DNA of 64,000 nt from Amycolatopsis vancoresmycina (lineage in GTDB: Bacteria; Actinomycetota; Actinomycetes; Mycobacteriales; Pseudonocardiaceae). Both the position numbers and the translations under genes were made by a program. Positions 34,043-42,395 of this stretch are shown here, in pieces. The DNA lies in assembly GCF_000716785.1 (NCBI RefSeq), contig NZ_JNYY01000007.1, positions 124,001-188,000 of the forward strand. Reading direction: 5' to 3'. Every line of letters starts with the position of its first letter. Positions within the stretch are counted from its first letter, which is position 1. Under the pieces are notes generated by a model. It did not search any database. It saw only the letters and a program-made list of their open reading frames with translations, and had not been told where the DNA came from.

Positions 34043-34663
34043 ATGCGTAGGCATCAACACCCCTTCGCCCACGAGCGTGGGCGCGCACCCTTCGGGCCCT
34101 TCGGTGGTTTCGGCGAGTTCCCCCCGGGCTTCGGCCCCGGTGGACGCGGCCGCGGCGGCCACGGCCCGCACCGGCGGGGTCACGGCGGACGGCGCAGCCG
34201 CCGCGGTGACGTCCGCGCCGCGATCCTGGCGCTGCTCGCCGAGCAGCCCCGGCACGGCTACGAGATCATCCGCGAGATCGGCGAGCGCTCCGGCGGCTTC
34301 TGGCGGCCCAGCCCCGGCTCGGTCTACCCGACGCTGCAGCTGCTGGCCGACGAAGGCCTGGTGATCAGCAAGGACGAGCACGGCAAGAAGCTGTTCGAGC
34401 TGACCGACGCCGGCCGCACCGCCGCGGAGGAGCAGGACAGCACCCCGCCGTGGGAGCAGATCGCGCAGGACGTCGACCCGGCCGAGGTCGGGCTCGCCAA
34501 GTCGGCCAAGAACCTGGCCGCCGCCGTCGTGCAGATCATGCGCGCGGGCTCCGAGAGCCAGCAGGCCCGCGCGGCCGAGGTCCTCAACGACGCCCGGCGC
34601 TCGCTCTACGGCATCCTCGGCGAGGACGAAGACGAGTCCTCGGCTCCGGAAGCAGCCGAGTGA
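34043..34663 (+). CDS. PadR-family regulator
   Basis: This 206-residue protein has a long basic Gly/His/Arg-rich N-terminus (HERGRAPFGPFGGFGEF..., about 55 residues) before the PadR winged helix (AAILALLAEQPRHGYEIIREIGERSGGFWRPSPGSVYPTLQLLADEGLV) and a C-terminal dimerising helix. The His/Gly-rich extension is common in actinobacterial PadR proteins of this type. The ATG has GAAAGGA. Its 3' end overlaps the convergent methyltransferase gene by 58 bp. Confidence 0.9.
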   Translation: MRRHQHPFAHERGRAPFGPFGGFGEFPPGFGPGGRGRGGHGPHRRGHGGRRSRRGDVRAAILALLAEQPRHGYEIIREIGERSGGFWRPSPGSVYPTLQLLADEGLVISKDEHGKKLFELTDAGRTAAEEQDSTPPWEQIAQDVDPAEVGLAKSAKNLAAAVVQIMRAGSESQQARAAEVLNDARRSLYGILGEDEDESSAPEAAE

Positions 34664-35412
34664 CCTGGCAGGACGAGGCCGGTGGGCTTCAGCCGCGTGT
34701 GGACGCGGTAGCCCACCGGCAGCGTCAGATCTTTGCCGCGATTCCCGTTACGCTGCAAGGACTCCGCGATCGCCTGTTCGGCGACGGGCTTGCTGAACTC
34801 GATCTTCAGCACCGCTTCGAGGTCCGCGGCGGTCGCGAAACGCCATTCGGTCGCGACGCGGCGGCAGCCGAAGCCGGCCCTGGCGAAGAACCGTTCCACG
34901 GCGGGCGGGTCGTAGTGCGGTAGGTCGGCGCGCATCCAGCCGCCGTAGGGCTCACTGGTGACGTCGAGGTCGACGATCAGGATCGCGCCGCCCGGCCGCA
35001 GCACCCGCTCCGCCTCCGCCAACCCGGGCTCGCAGCCGGGTCCGAAGAAGTACGCCGTGCGCGCGTGGACGACGTCGACACTCGCGCTGCGGACCGGCAG
35101 CCGCTGCGCGCGGCCCATCCGGACGTCCACGTTCGACAGTCCCTCCACGCGCTTGAGCGCGCTTCGCACCAACGGCTCGTGCGGCTCGACGCCGAGCACC
35201 GATCGCGCGTCACGGGCGAAGCGCGGCAAGTGAAACCCGTCACCGCAGCCGACGTCCAGCACGTCCCGGCCGGCCCAGTCGTGCTCCTCCCGCAGCACCC
35301 GCCAGATCTCCCCGCCGCTGTCCTGCGCGTGGTTCTCCAGCTCGTAATCGGCCTGGTAGTACCAGATGTTGGGGCTCGGCACGACCTCCGCGCGCCGCGA
35401 CGACCACCGCAC
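34606..35412 (-). CDS. SAM-dependent methyltransferase (class I)
   Basis: This 268-residue protein has motif I VLDVGCGDGFHL, the post-I acidic residue in VLGVEPHEP, and a UbiE-like VLRPGGAILIVDLDVTSEP segment. The N-terminal PSPNIWYYQADYELENHAQD is characteristic of an actinobacterial family of unknown substrate. The GTG at 35412 was chosen because GGAAGGAG precedes it. The C-terminal Ser/Glu-rich tail is encoded in the overlap with padR and is probably unstructured. Confidence 0.87.
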   Translation of the reverse strand: MRWSSRRAEVVPSPNIWYYQADYELENHAQDSGGEIWRVLREEHDWAGRDVLDVGCGDGFHLPRFARDARSVLGVEPHEPLVRSALKRVEGLSNVDVRMGRAQRLPVRSASVDVVHARTAYFFGPGCEPGLAEAERVLRPGGAILIVDLDVTSEPYGGWMRADLPHYDPPAVERFFARAGFGCRRVATEWRFATAADLEAVLKIEFSKPVAEQAIAESLQRNGNRGKDLTLPVGYRVHTRLKPTGLVLPGHSAASGAEDSSSSSPRMP

Positions 35413-35526
35413 CCCCGCTGCTCCTTCCGGGTCCTCGTCGCCGGGCCGTGCCCGCACGGTGGCGAATTCTTGGCGGAAAACTCACGGATCGCGCCTAGAA
35501 TCCGGTGGGTATCGGGAGGAGCACCC

Positions 35527-36372
35527 ATGGCAATCGGCCCGTCCAGTACCCCGTCCCCGGTCCCGGCCGGAATCCCGTGCTGGATCGAGCTGGCCTGCCG
35601 TGAGCAGGCCGTGGCAGAGAGATTCTACGGTGCCCTCTTCGGCTGGGAGTTCACCACTCAACGGGATCCGGCGACCTCCGACGGCCGCTACGCCATCGGG
35701 GCGCTCAACGGCCTCCCCGTCGGCGGGCTGTACCGCGCCGCCCAGGGTGCGCCGCTGGGGTGGATGCCGCACATCTCCGTGCCCCACACCGCAAGCGCGG
35801 CCGAATGGGTGGAGCACCTCGGCGGCCGGATCACCCTCGGACCGGTGGCGATCCCCGACCGCGGCACGATCATGCACGCCCTCGACGCGTGCGGCGCGCC
35901 GGTGGTGTTCTGGGAGGTGCCGCCGAACTGGGAGTTCGTCACCGGCATCCCGAACACCTTCAGCGGCGCGGACCTCAACACCCACGACGGCGTCGCGGCG
36001 GATCACTTCTACACCAAGCTGTTCACCTACGGCAGCCACCAGATCGGCGACGGCGAGATGCTCGACTACGTCGAATGGCTCATCGAGCACGAGCCGGTGC
36101 TCTACCGGTACGTGATGGGTTCGGAGTACAGCCTCGACACCCCGCCGCACTGGCTCGTCTACTTCGACATCGACCCGGCCCGCGGCGTCGACGCGGTGGC
36201 GGGCGAAGCGCTCATGCACGGCGGCACGGTGGTGATCCAGCCCTACGACACCCCGTTCGGCCGGATGTCGATCCTCGCCGACCCCGAGGGCGCCGTGTTC
36301 GCGGTGATCGACCACTCGCGTGTGGCCGAAGGCTGGGGCCGCGCCGAGGTCGACGACCCCTACGACGACTGA
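35527..36372 (+). CDS. VOC-family protein (two glyoxalase domains)
   Basis: This 281-residue protein contains two vicinal-oxygen-chelate modules: IPCWIELACREQAVAERFYGALFGWEF and, in the second half, a repeat with VAADHFYTKLFTYGSHQ and GEALMHGGTVVIQPYDTPFGRMSILADPEGAVFAVI. The architecture resembles the CFP32/Rv0577-like proteins of actinobacteria, which have unproven enzymatic roles. The ATG has a GGGAGGAG site. Its end overlaps the convergent MFS gene by 13 bp. Confidence 0.87.
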   Translation: MAIGPSSTPSPVPAGIPCWIELACREQAVAERFYGALFGWEFTTQRDPATSDGRYAIGALNGLPVGGLYRAAQGAPLGWMPHISVPHTASAAEWVEHLGGRITLGPVAIPDRGTIMHALDACGAPVVFWEVPPNWEFVTGIPNTFSGADLNTHDGVAADHFYTKLFTYGSHQIGDGEMLDYVEWLIEHEPVLYRYVMGSEYSLDTPPHWLVYFDIDPARGVDAVAGEALMHGGTVVIQPYDTPFGRMSILADPEGAVFAVIDHSRVAEGWGRAEVDDPYDD

Positions 36373-37685
36373 CGCGCGGCGAGCGCCAGCACCGCGACGA
36401 GCGCGTACCCCAGTGCCACCAGCCACATCCCGGCGGCCGGCAGCAGCGCGCCGACGAGCGCGACCCCGATCGCCCCGCCGGTCTGGCGGGCCGCGTTGAG
36501 CACGCCCGCGGCCAGCCCGGCCTGCCCCGGCAAGGCGTTCATCGCCAGCGACGTCATCGCGGGCATGGCGAGCGAGCAGCAGCCGAGGACGACCGAGGCC
36601 ACGACGAACAGCACGAGCGCGCGGTCCGCGGGCAGCAACGCGAAGCCGATGGCGCCGGCGAACCCGGCGAGCGCACCCGCGACCATCGGGACGCGCGGGC
36701 CGAAGGTCCCGGTGAGACGTCCGCTGAGGAACGCGTTGAGCCCCACCGCCGTGGTCAGCGGCACGAGGGCGAGCCCCGCGGCGAGCGCCCCGAGCGACCA
36801 GGCGCGTTGCAGGTACAGGGCGAGGCAGAAGAGCGTGCCGTAGAGGCAGAAGTTGAACAGGCCGCCGATCCCGGTGGCGACCGCGAAGTTCCGGTTCTTC
36901 AGGATGCCGAGCGGGAGCACTGGTTCCGGGACGCGCTTCTCGGCCGCCACGAACACCGCACCGGCCACCACTCCCCCGACGAGCAGGGCGAGCGTCGCCG
37001 GCGCGGACCAGCCCGCGTGCCCGGCTTCGATGAACCCGGCGACGAAGGCGGCCAGCGACACGGTGCCGAAGAGCTGCCCCGCGAGATCGAGGTGGGTCGT
37101 TTCGCGCCGCGGCGGCTCGGCGACCGCCCGGCGCGTCAGCACGATCGCGACGATCCCGACCGGGACGTTGACCGCGAAGACCAGGCGCCAGTCGGCCAGG
37201 CCGACGGCGAGCCCGCCGAGCACCGGCCCGGCGGCCAGCCCGACGCCGCTCATGCCGCCCCAGACGCCGAGCGCGCGAGCCCGGTCCCGCGCGTCCGGGA
37301 ACTGGTGGACGATCAGCGCGAGCGACGACGGCAGCAGCGCGGCGGCGCCCGCGCCCTGCACCGCCCGCGCCGCGATCAGCCAGGGGGCGTTCCCGGCGAG
37401 CGCGCAGGCGACACTGGCGACGACGAAGACGGCGACCCCCGCTTCGAAGACGCGTCGCGAACCCCAGCGGTCGCCGGCCGCACCCCAGGTGAGCAGGAAC
37501 GCGGCGAGCGCGACGGTGTAGGCGTCGACGATCCACTGCAGCGCGGCGGTCGACGGCTCGCCGAAGTCCGCGCCGATCGCGGGCAGGGCGAGGTTCACGA
37601 TGGTCGCGTCGAGCGTGATCATCAGGAAGCCCAGGCAGACGGCGGCCAACGCGAGCTTCGCCGGTGTTCGGGTTTCGGTGGGCAT
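36360..37685 (-). CDS. MFS drug-efflux transporter (DHA2-like)
   Basis: This 441-residue proton antiporter has an acidic residue in helix 1 (CLGFLMITLDATIVNLALPAIG), motif A WGAAGDRWGSRRVFEAG and motif C GVGLAAGPVLGGLAVGLADWRLVF. It is a paralogue of the MFS protein at 12615-14003 but only distantly similar. It is divergent from a LysR gene with a dyad between them, which points to substrate-induced export. Possible substrates are drugs or biosynthetic products. Confidence 0.92.
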   Translation of the reverse strand: MPTETRTPAKLALAAVCLGFLMITLDATIVNLALPAIGADFGEPSTAALQWIVDAYTVALAAFLLTWGAAGDRWGSRRVFEAGVAVFVVASVACALAGNAPWLIAARAVQGAGAAALLPSSLALIVHQFPDARDRARALGVWGGMSGVGLAAGPVLGGLAVGLADWRLVFAVNVPVGIVAIVLTRRAVAEPPRRETTHLDLAGQLFGTVSLAAFVAGFIEAGHAGWSAPATLALLVGGVVAGAVFVAAEKRVPEPVLPLGILKNRNFAVATGIGGLFNFCLYGTLFCLALYLQRAWSLGALAAGLALVPLTTAVGLNAFLSGRLTGTFGPRVPMVAGALAGFAGAIGFALLPADRALVLFVVASVVLGCCSLAMPAMTSLAMNALPGQAGLAAGVLNAARQTGGAIGVALVGALLPAAGMWLVALGYALVAVLALAARQSS

Positions 37686-37729
37686 GCCCCGAGTGAAACC
37701 GCCGGACGCTTCGGCCGTCCACGAACCAT

Positions 37730-37773
37730 CGCCTACCTCTGTTAGGCGGAACCTCCCACCGCAGGTCTACCGT
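37730..37773. promoter_or_regulatory. LysR-type dyad and leaderless promoter
   Basis: CGCCTA-N7-TAGGCG (37730-37748) is a perfect 6-bp-arm dyad midway between the MFS and LysR start codons, the usual location of a LysR recognition site. TACCGT (37768-37773) lies 6 nt before the LysR ATG and no ribosome binding site is present, which suggests a leaderless lysR transcript. Confidence 0.5.
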
Positions 37774-37779
37774 GCTCGC

Positions 37780-38682
37780 ATGGAACTGCGGCAGCTGCGG
37801 TACTTCCTCGCGGTGGCCGAGGAGCTGCACTTCGGGCGAGCCGCCGAACGGCTGCACATCGCGAGCCCGTCGCTGTCGCAGCAGATCAAGAAGCTGGAAC
37901 GCGAGCTGGGCGCGGCGCTGTTCGTGCGGGACCGCCGCCACGTCGAGCTCACCCGCGCCGGGGCTGCGCTGGTCAGTGACGCGCGGCAGATTCTGGACCT
38001 GGCCGACGCGGCAGCGCGGCGGGTCCGCGGCACCGCGCGGACGAAACTGCGGCTGGGCCACGTGAGCTGGTTGCCGGCCGAGCTGACGCAGCTGCTCGGC
38101 GACGTCGTCCGGCTCGACGAGTGGGTGCTGCCGTCGCACACGCAGGCCGTCCGCGTCGCCGAAGGAACCCTGGACCTGGCCCTGGCGTGGATCGACGCGG
38201 GGCGGCTGGCGGACCTGGACCTCTCGGCGCACCTGGTGCGCGTCGAGGCGCTGCCCGCGGTCATGCCGGGCGACCACCGGCTGGCCCGGGCCGTCGAGGT
38301 GCCCGCGACGGCGGTGTCGGTGCTGGTGGACTCCGACCAGTCGTCGTGGCTGGCGTGGAACGAGTTCGCGCTGGCCTACGCGGCGGAGAGCGGTGCGCAC
38401 ATCGTCCGGATCGACGACGGCGGCGTCACGGGACAGGCGTTCTTCGACCACGTCACGCGGATGCGGGTGCCGGTGCTGCAGTCACCGAAGCGGCACACGG
38501 CCCCGTTCCCGCCGAGCCTGGTGCGGCGCCCGATCGGCGCCCCGGAGCCGGGCTGGGCGTGGTCGCTGCTGCACCGGCGCGACGACGACCGGCCGGAAGT
38601 CGCCCTGGTCGTCGAGCGGTTGCTCGGCCTGCGGGCGACGATGGGCTGGGACGCGGCCTCAGCCGAGCGGCACGAACGCTGA
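37780..38682 (+). CDS. LysR-family regulator
   Basis: This 300-residue protein has the classic N-terminal winged helix-turn-helix (MELRQLRYFLAVAEELHFGRAAERLHIASPSLSQQIKKLERELGAALF) and a periplasmic-binding-protein-like effector domain beginning KLRLGHVSW. It is the probable activator or repressor of the divergent MFS exporter. Its 3' end overlaps the convergent cdsA by 24 bp. Confidence 0.92.
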   Translation: MELRQLRYFLAVAEELHFGRAAERLHIASPSLSQQIKKLERELGAALFVRDRRHVELTRAGAALVSDARQILDLADAAARRVRGTARTKLRLGHVSWLPAELTQLLGDVVRLDEWVLPSHTQAVRVAEGTLDLALAWIDAGRLADLDLSAHLVRVEALPAVMPGDHRLARAVEVPATAVSVLVDSDQSSWLAWNEFALAYAAESGAHIVRIDDGGVTGQAFFDHVTRMRVPVLQSPKRHTAPFPPSLVRRPIGAPEPGWAWSLLHRRDDDRPEVALVVERLLGLRATMGWDAASAERHER

Positions 38683-39990
38683 AAGCAGCAGCCAGGACAC
38701 GACGGCTGAGGGCAGCAGCGAGTCGAGGCGGTCCATGATCCCGCCGTGCCCGGGCAGCAACGTGCCCATGTCCTTGACGCCGAGGTCGCGCTTGATCAGC
38801 GACTCGACGAGGTCGCCGAGGGTGGCGGTGAGGACGATGGCGACGCCGAAGATCACGCCCTGCCAGACGTGGCCGTCGAGCAGGAGGCTGAGCGTCAGCG
38901 CCCCGGCGACGACCCCGCCGACGAGCGACCCGCCGAAGCCTTCCCAGGTCTTCTTCGGGCTGATGCTGGGCGCCATCGGGTGCTTGCCACCGAGGACACC
39001 GGCGATGTAGCCACCGGTGTCCGAGGCGACGACCCCGATGAGGAAGGTCAGGACCCGCCCGACGCCGTCGTGGGGCGGCACGAGCATGGCGGCGAAGGCG
39101 CCGAAGAGCGGCAAGTAGGCGGCGGCGAAGACGGACGCGCTGATGTCGCGCAGGTAGCCCTTGGCCCCGCCGGGCAGCCGCCAGAGCAGGGAGGCGAGCA
39201 CGGTGAGGACGAACGCGGTGAGCGCGCCCTCCCGCCCGAACGGCCAGGCGAGCCAGATCATCGCCTGCCCGCCGACGAGCACGGGGATCATCGCCACCCG
39301 CACGTCGGCGACCCGGCGCAGCACCCCGGCGAACTCGAAGGTCCCGACGGCGATCGCGATCGCGATGATCCCGATGAAGAGGTAGCGAACTGTGAGCAGC
39401 GAGACGATGATGGCGGCCCCGAGCAGCAGGGCGACCCCGATGGCGGCGGGCAGGTTCCGGCCGGCCTTGGAGGCTTTCTTGACGGCTTCGGGGGGCGCCG
39501 GCGTGTCCGACGCGCCGGTTCCCGAGGCTGCCGGCGGTTCGGTTGCGACGGCGTCGGCCGAGGCCGCCTGGGTCACCCGCGATTCCGCCGCCACGCCGTC
39601 CGCCGAGGCCGCCTCGGTCACCTGCGATTCCGCCGTTACGCCGTCCGCCGAGGCCGCCTCGGTCACCCGCGATTCCGCCGCCACGCCGTCCGCCGAGGCC
39701 GCCGCCTCGGTCGCCCGCGAGGCCACCGGCGGTTCCGCCGCCGCGGTTCCGGCGGCCGACAACCGGCTCGCTTCACCCGTTTCCGAGACCGATCCGGTGG
39801 CCGAGGCCGCAAGGCCGTTCGGCGCCCGGCGCGCCTCGCCGGGTCCCGAAGCCGCCGGTGCCCCGGTTTCCGGGGTCGCCGGCGTGGCCGGGGTGCCGGC
39901 CTGCGCCGGCCCCGGCGTCCCGGGAGCGGCCGCCGGTTGCTCTCCGGTGGCGTCCACCCGGTCCTCGCGTTCCTCGCTCACCTGTGCCAT
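38659..39990 (-). CDS. cdsA: Phosphatidate cytidylyltransferase with repeat-rich N-terminus
   Basis: This 443-residue enzyme makes CDP-diacylglycerol from phosphatidate and CTP in the membrane. The C-terminal 270 residues hold the polytopic domain and the CdsA signature (GDLVESLIKRDLGVKDMGTLLPGHGGIMDRLDSLL), which contains the essential Asp residues. The first 175 or so residues are a disordered Ala/Glu/Pro-rich cytoplasmic extension including three 15-residue repeats (VTEAASADGVAAESR type). Its ATG shares one base with the frr stop (TGATG), so it is coupled to frr. Confidence 0.95.
   Translation of the reverse strand: MAQVSEEREDRVDATGEQPAAAPGTPGPAQAGTPATPATPETGAPAASGPGEARRAPNGLAASATGSVSETGEASRLSAAGTAAAEPPVASRATEAAASADGVAAESRVTEAASADGVTAESQVTEAASADGVAAESRVTQAASADAVATEPPAASGTGASDTPAPPEAVKKASKAGRNLPAAIGVALLLGAAIIVSLLTVRYLFIGIIAIAIAVGTFEFAGVLRRVADVRVAMIPVLVGGQAMIWLAWPFGREGALTAFVLTVLASLLWRLPGGAKGYLRDISASVFAAAYLPLFGAFAAMLVPPHDGVGRVLTFLIGVVASDTGGYIAGVLGGKHPMAPSISPKKTWEGFGGSLVGGVVAGALTLSLLLDGHVWQGVIFGVAIVLTATLGDLVESLIKRDLGVKDMGTLLPGHGGIMDRLDSLLPSAVVSWLLLSAFVPLG
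39571..39705. repeat. 45-bp tandem repeat, three copies, inside cdsA
   Basis: Three contiguous in-frame copies begin at 39571, 39616 and 39661 with only a few differences (for example GGTCACCCGC versus GGTCACCTGC). They encode 15-residue units in the disordered N-terminus of CdsA. A partial fourth copy follows. The near-identity implies recent slippage or unequal crossing-over. Confidence 0.85.
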
Positions 39991-40553
39991 CAGACCTCGA
40001 GCAGCTCGGCTTCCTTGTGCTTGACCAGCTCGTCGACCTTGTGCACGTAGGTGTCGGTCAGGTTCTGCAGTTCCTTCTCCGCGCGCGCAACGTCGTCCTC
40101 ACCGGCTTCGCCGTCCTTGGCGATGCGGTCGAGCTCGTCCTTGGCCTTGCGGCGGACGCTGCGGATCGAGACGCGGGCGTCCTCGCCCTTGCCTTTGGCG
40201 ACCTTCACCATCTCCTTGCGCCGCTCCTCGGTGAGCTGCGGGATGACGATGCGGATGACCTGGCCGTCGTTGCTCGGGTTCACCCCGAGGTCGGACTCCC
40301 GGATCGCCTTCTCGATCGCGCCGAGCTGCGACTGGTCGTAGGGCTTGATGAGCGCCATGCGGGCTTCCGGCACGTTCACGCTGGCCAGCTGGTTCAGCGG
40401 GGTCGGCGAGCCGTAGTACTCGACGACGATCCGCGAGAACATCGCCGACGAAGCCCGGCCGGTGCGTACCGACTGCAGCTCGTCCTTGGCGACGGACACC
40501 GCTTTTTCCATCTTCTCCTCGGCATCGAGGAGGGTCTCGTCGATCACGGTCAC
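39990..40553 (-). CDS. frr: Ribosome recycling factor
   Basis: This 187-residue protein, the standard RRF length, has the conserved GRASSAMFSRIVVEYYGSPTPLNQLASV block and the C-terminal RRKAKDELDRI and LTDTYVHKVDEL helices. It works with EF-G to split post-termination ribosomes. The GTG start fits the family N-terminus. It lies 42 bp after pyrH in the conserved pyrH-frr-cdsA order. Confidence 0.97.
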   Translation of the reverse strand: MTVIDETLLDAEEKMEKAVSVAKDELQSVRTGRASSAMFSRIVVEYYGSPTPLNQLASVNVPEARMALIKPYDQSQLGAIEKAIRESDLGVNPSNDGQVIRIVIPQLTEERRKEMVKVAKGKGEDARVSIRSVRRKAKDELDRIAKDGEAGEDDVARAEKELQNLTDTYVHKVDELVKHKEAELLEV

Positions 40554-40595
40554 TCCCGTTGTTGTGATGGGTGGCGCTTGCTGATCCCAGCAGGT

Positions 40596-41339
40596 CTAGG
40601 CCGGCACCCCGTCGGCGGGGGTGCTGACCAACGTGCCGATTCTTTCACCACTCACCGCGCGGGCGATGTTCCCCTCGGTGAGCAGGTTGAACACGATGAT
40701 CGGCATGTTGTTGTCCATGCAGAGGCTGAACGCCGTCGCGTCGGCGACCTTGAGGTCCCGCTCCAGCACCTCGCGGTGGGTGATCTCGCGGAACATCTCG
40801 GCGGTGGGGTCGGCCTTCGGGTCCGCGGTGTAGACGCCGTCGACGGCCTTGGCCATCAGCACGGCTTCGCAGCCCAGTTCGAGCGCCCGCTGCGCGGCCG
40901 CGGTGTCGGTGGAGAAGTACGGCATGCCGACCCCGGCGCCGAAGATCACGACGCGGCCCTTCTCCAGGTGCCGCTCGGCGCGGCGCGGGATGTACGGCTC
41001 GGCGACCTGCCCCATCGTGATGGCGGTCTGCACGCGGGTCGGCAGGCCCTCCTTCTCGAGGAAGTCCTGCAGCGCCAGGCAGTTCATCACGGTGCCCAGC
41101 ATCGCCATGTAGTCGGCGCGGTCGCGGTCCATGCCGCGCTGCGAAAGCTCCGCGCCGCGGAAGTAGTTGCCGCCGCCGATCACGACCGCGACCTGGACGC
41201 CGGTGCGGGCGACGTCGGCGATCTGCTGCGCGACCGAGTGGACGACATCCGGATCGACGCCGATCGAACCACCGCCGAACATTTCGCCGCCCAGTTTCAG
41301 CAGCACCCGCCGGTAGCCACCTTCGACCCGGTCACCCAT
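40596..41339 (-). CDS. pyrH: UMP kinase
   Basis: This is a 247-residue amino-acid-kinase-fold UMP kinase (UMP to UDP). RVLLKLGGEMFGG, VVIGGGNYFRGAE, GTVMNCLALQDFLE and KAVDGVYTADPK are the ATP- and UMP-binding segments of bacterial hexameric PyrH. It is cytosolic and feeds pyrimidine nucleotide pools. The ATG is preceded by AGGAGG. Confidence 0.97.
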   Translation of the reverse strand: MGDRVEGGYRRVLLKLGGEMFGGGSIGVDPDVVHSVAQQIADVARTGVQVAVVIGGGNYFRGAELSQRGMDRDRADYMAMLGTVMNCLALQDFLEKEGLPTRVQTAITMGQVAEPYIPRRAERHLEKGRVVIFGAGVGMPYFSTDTAAAQRALELGCEAVLMAKAVDGVYTADPKADPTAEMFREITHREVLERDLKVADATAFSLCMDNNMPIIVFNLLTEGNIARAVSGERIGTLVSTPADGVPA

Positions 41340-41428
41340 CTATGTCGCCTCCTGTGTTTTCGCCGCCTCCGAGGGAGGGATTACGTCGGCGGGGCCCCTC
41401 GACCTGTTTTTGTCATATCCAGACCTGA

Positions 41429-41465
41429 CAGTGCCCCGTCCCCGATGGACGGAGACGGGGCACTG
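41429..41465 (-). terminator. Hairpin terminator after tsf
   Basis: CAGTGCCCCGTC (41429-41440) and GACGGGGCACTG (41454-41465) form a perfect 12-bp GC-rich stem with a 13-nt loop, 26 bp after the tsf stop on the minus strand. There is no T-tract. It should end most rpsB-tsf transcription before pyrH, which has its own promoter region in the remaining intergenic sequence. Confidence 0.8.
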
Positions 41466-41490
41466 GTGAAACCTACGCCCGGACCTGGCC

Positions 41491-42306
41491 TCAGGCCTGG
41501 CCGACCTCGAAGCGCGCGAACTTGGTCAGCGTCACGCCGGCCTCGTCGAGCAGGGCCTTGACGGTCTTCTTGTTGTCCTTGACCGACGGCTGCTCGAGCA
41601 GGACGTTGTCCTTATAGTAGGCGTTGACCTTGCCCTCGATGATCTTCGGCATGGCCTGCTCCGGCTTGCCTTCCTCGCGGGCGGTCTGCTCGGCGATGCG
41701 GCGCTCGTTCTCGACGATCTCGGCCGGCACCTCGTCGCGGGTCAGGTACTTCGCGCGCAGCGCGGCGACCTGCATGGCGGCACCGCGGGCGGCCTCGGCG
41801 TCGTCACCGGTGAACTCGACGAGCACGCCGACGGCCGGCGGCAGGTCGGAGCCGCGGCGGTGCAGGTAGGTCGCGGTCTGGCCCTCGAAGGCCACGACGC
41901 GGCGCAGCTCGAGCTTCTCGCCGATGCGGGCCGACAGCTCCTGGACGACCTCGTTGACGGTCTTGCCGTCGAGCTCGGCACCCTTGAGCGCCTCGACGTC
42001 GGAGGTCTTGAGGGTCTTCGCGACCTCGACGACCTTCGCGGCGAGCGCCTGGAAGTCGGCGTTCTTCGCGACGAAGTCGGTCTCGGAGTCGAGCTCGATG
42101 AGGACGCCGCCGTCGCCGGTGACCAGGCCCTCGGCGGTGGCGCGCTCGGCGCGCTTGCCGACGTCCTTGGCACCCTTGATGCGGAGGAACTCGACGGCCT
42201 TGTCGAAGTCGCCGCCGTTCTCCTCCAGGGCCTTCTTGCAGTCCATCATGCCGGCGCCGGTCATTTCGCGCAGGCGCTTCACGTCAGCGGCGGTGTAGTT
42301 CGCCAT
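41491..42306 (-). CDS. tsf: Elongation factor Ts
   Basis: This 271-residue nucleotide exchange factor for EF-Tu has an N-terminal UBA domain (YTAADVKRLREMTGAGMMDCKKALEENGGDFDKAVEFLR) and the core with ELDSETDFVAKNADFQALA, the TDFV motif that contacts EF-Tu. It lies 89 bp after rpsB on the same strand, the usual r-protein/Ts operon, and ends before a strong hairpin. Confidence 0.98.
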   Translation of the reverse strand: MANYTAADVKRLREMTGAGMMDCKKALEENGGDFDKAVEFLRIKGAKDVGKRAERATAEGLVTGDGGVLIELDSETDFVAKNADFQALAAKVVEVAKTLKTSDVEALKGAELDGKTVNEVVQELSARIGEKLELRRVVAFEGQTATYLHRRGSDLPPAVGVLVEFTGDDAEAARGAAMQVAALRAKYLTRDEVPAEIVENERRIAEQTAREEGKPEQAMPKIIEGKVNAYYKDNVLLEQPSVKDNKKTVKALLDEAGVTLTKFARFEVGQA

Positions 42307-42395
42307 TCTGGTAAATCCGTCCTTTGCAGGAAATCTGTGGGTTGCAACGCCCGTGCGGCCGGCCCCGGGGGCGCGGCCGCACGGACGGTGGAGCG

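Noticed and set aside
39571..39705. Possible CRISPR-like array (three 45-bp direct repeats)
   Set aside because: The copies are contiguous without spacers and in frame within cdsA; it is a coding tandem repeat.
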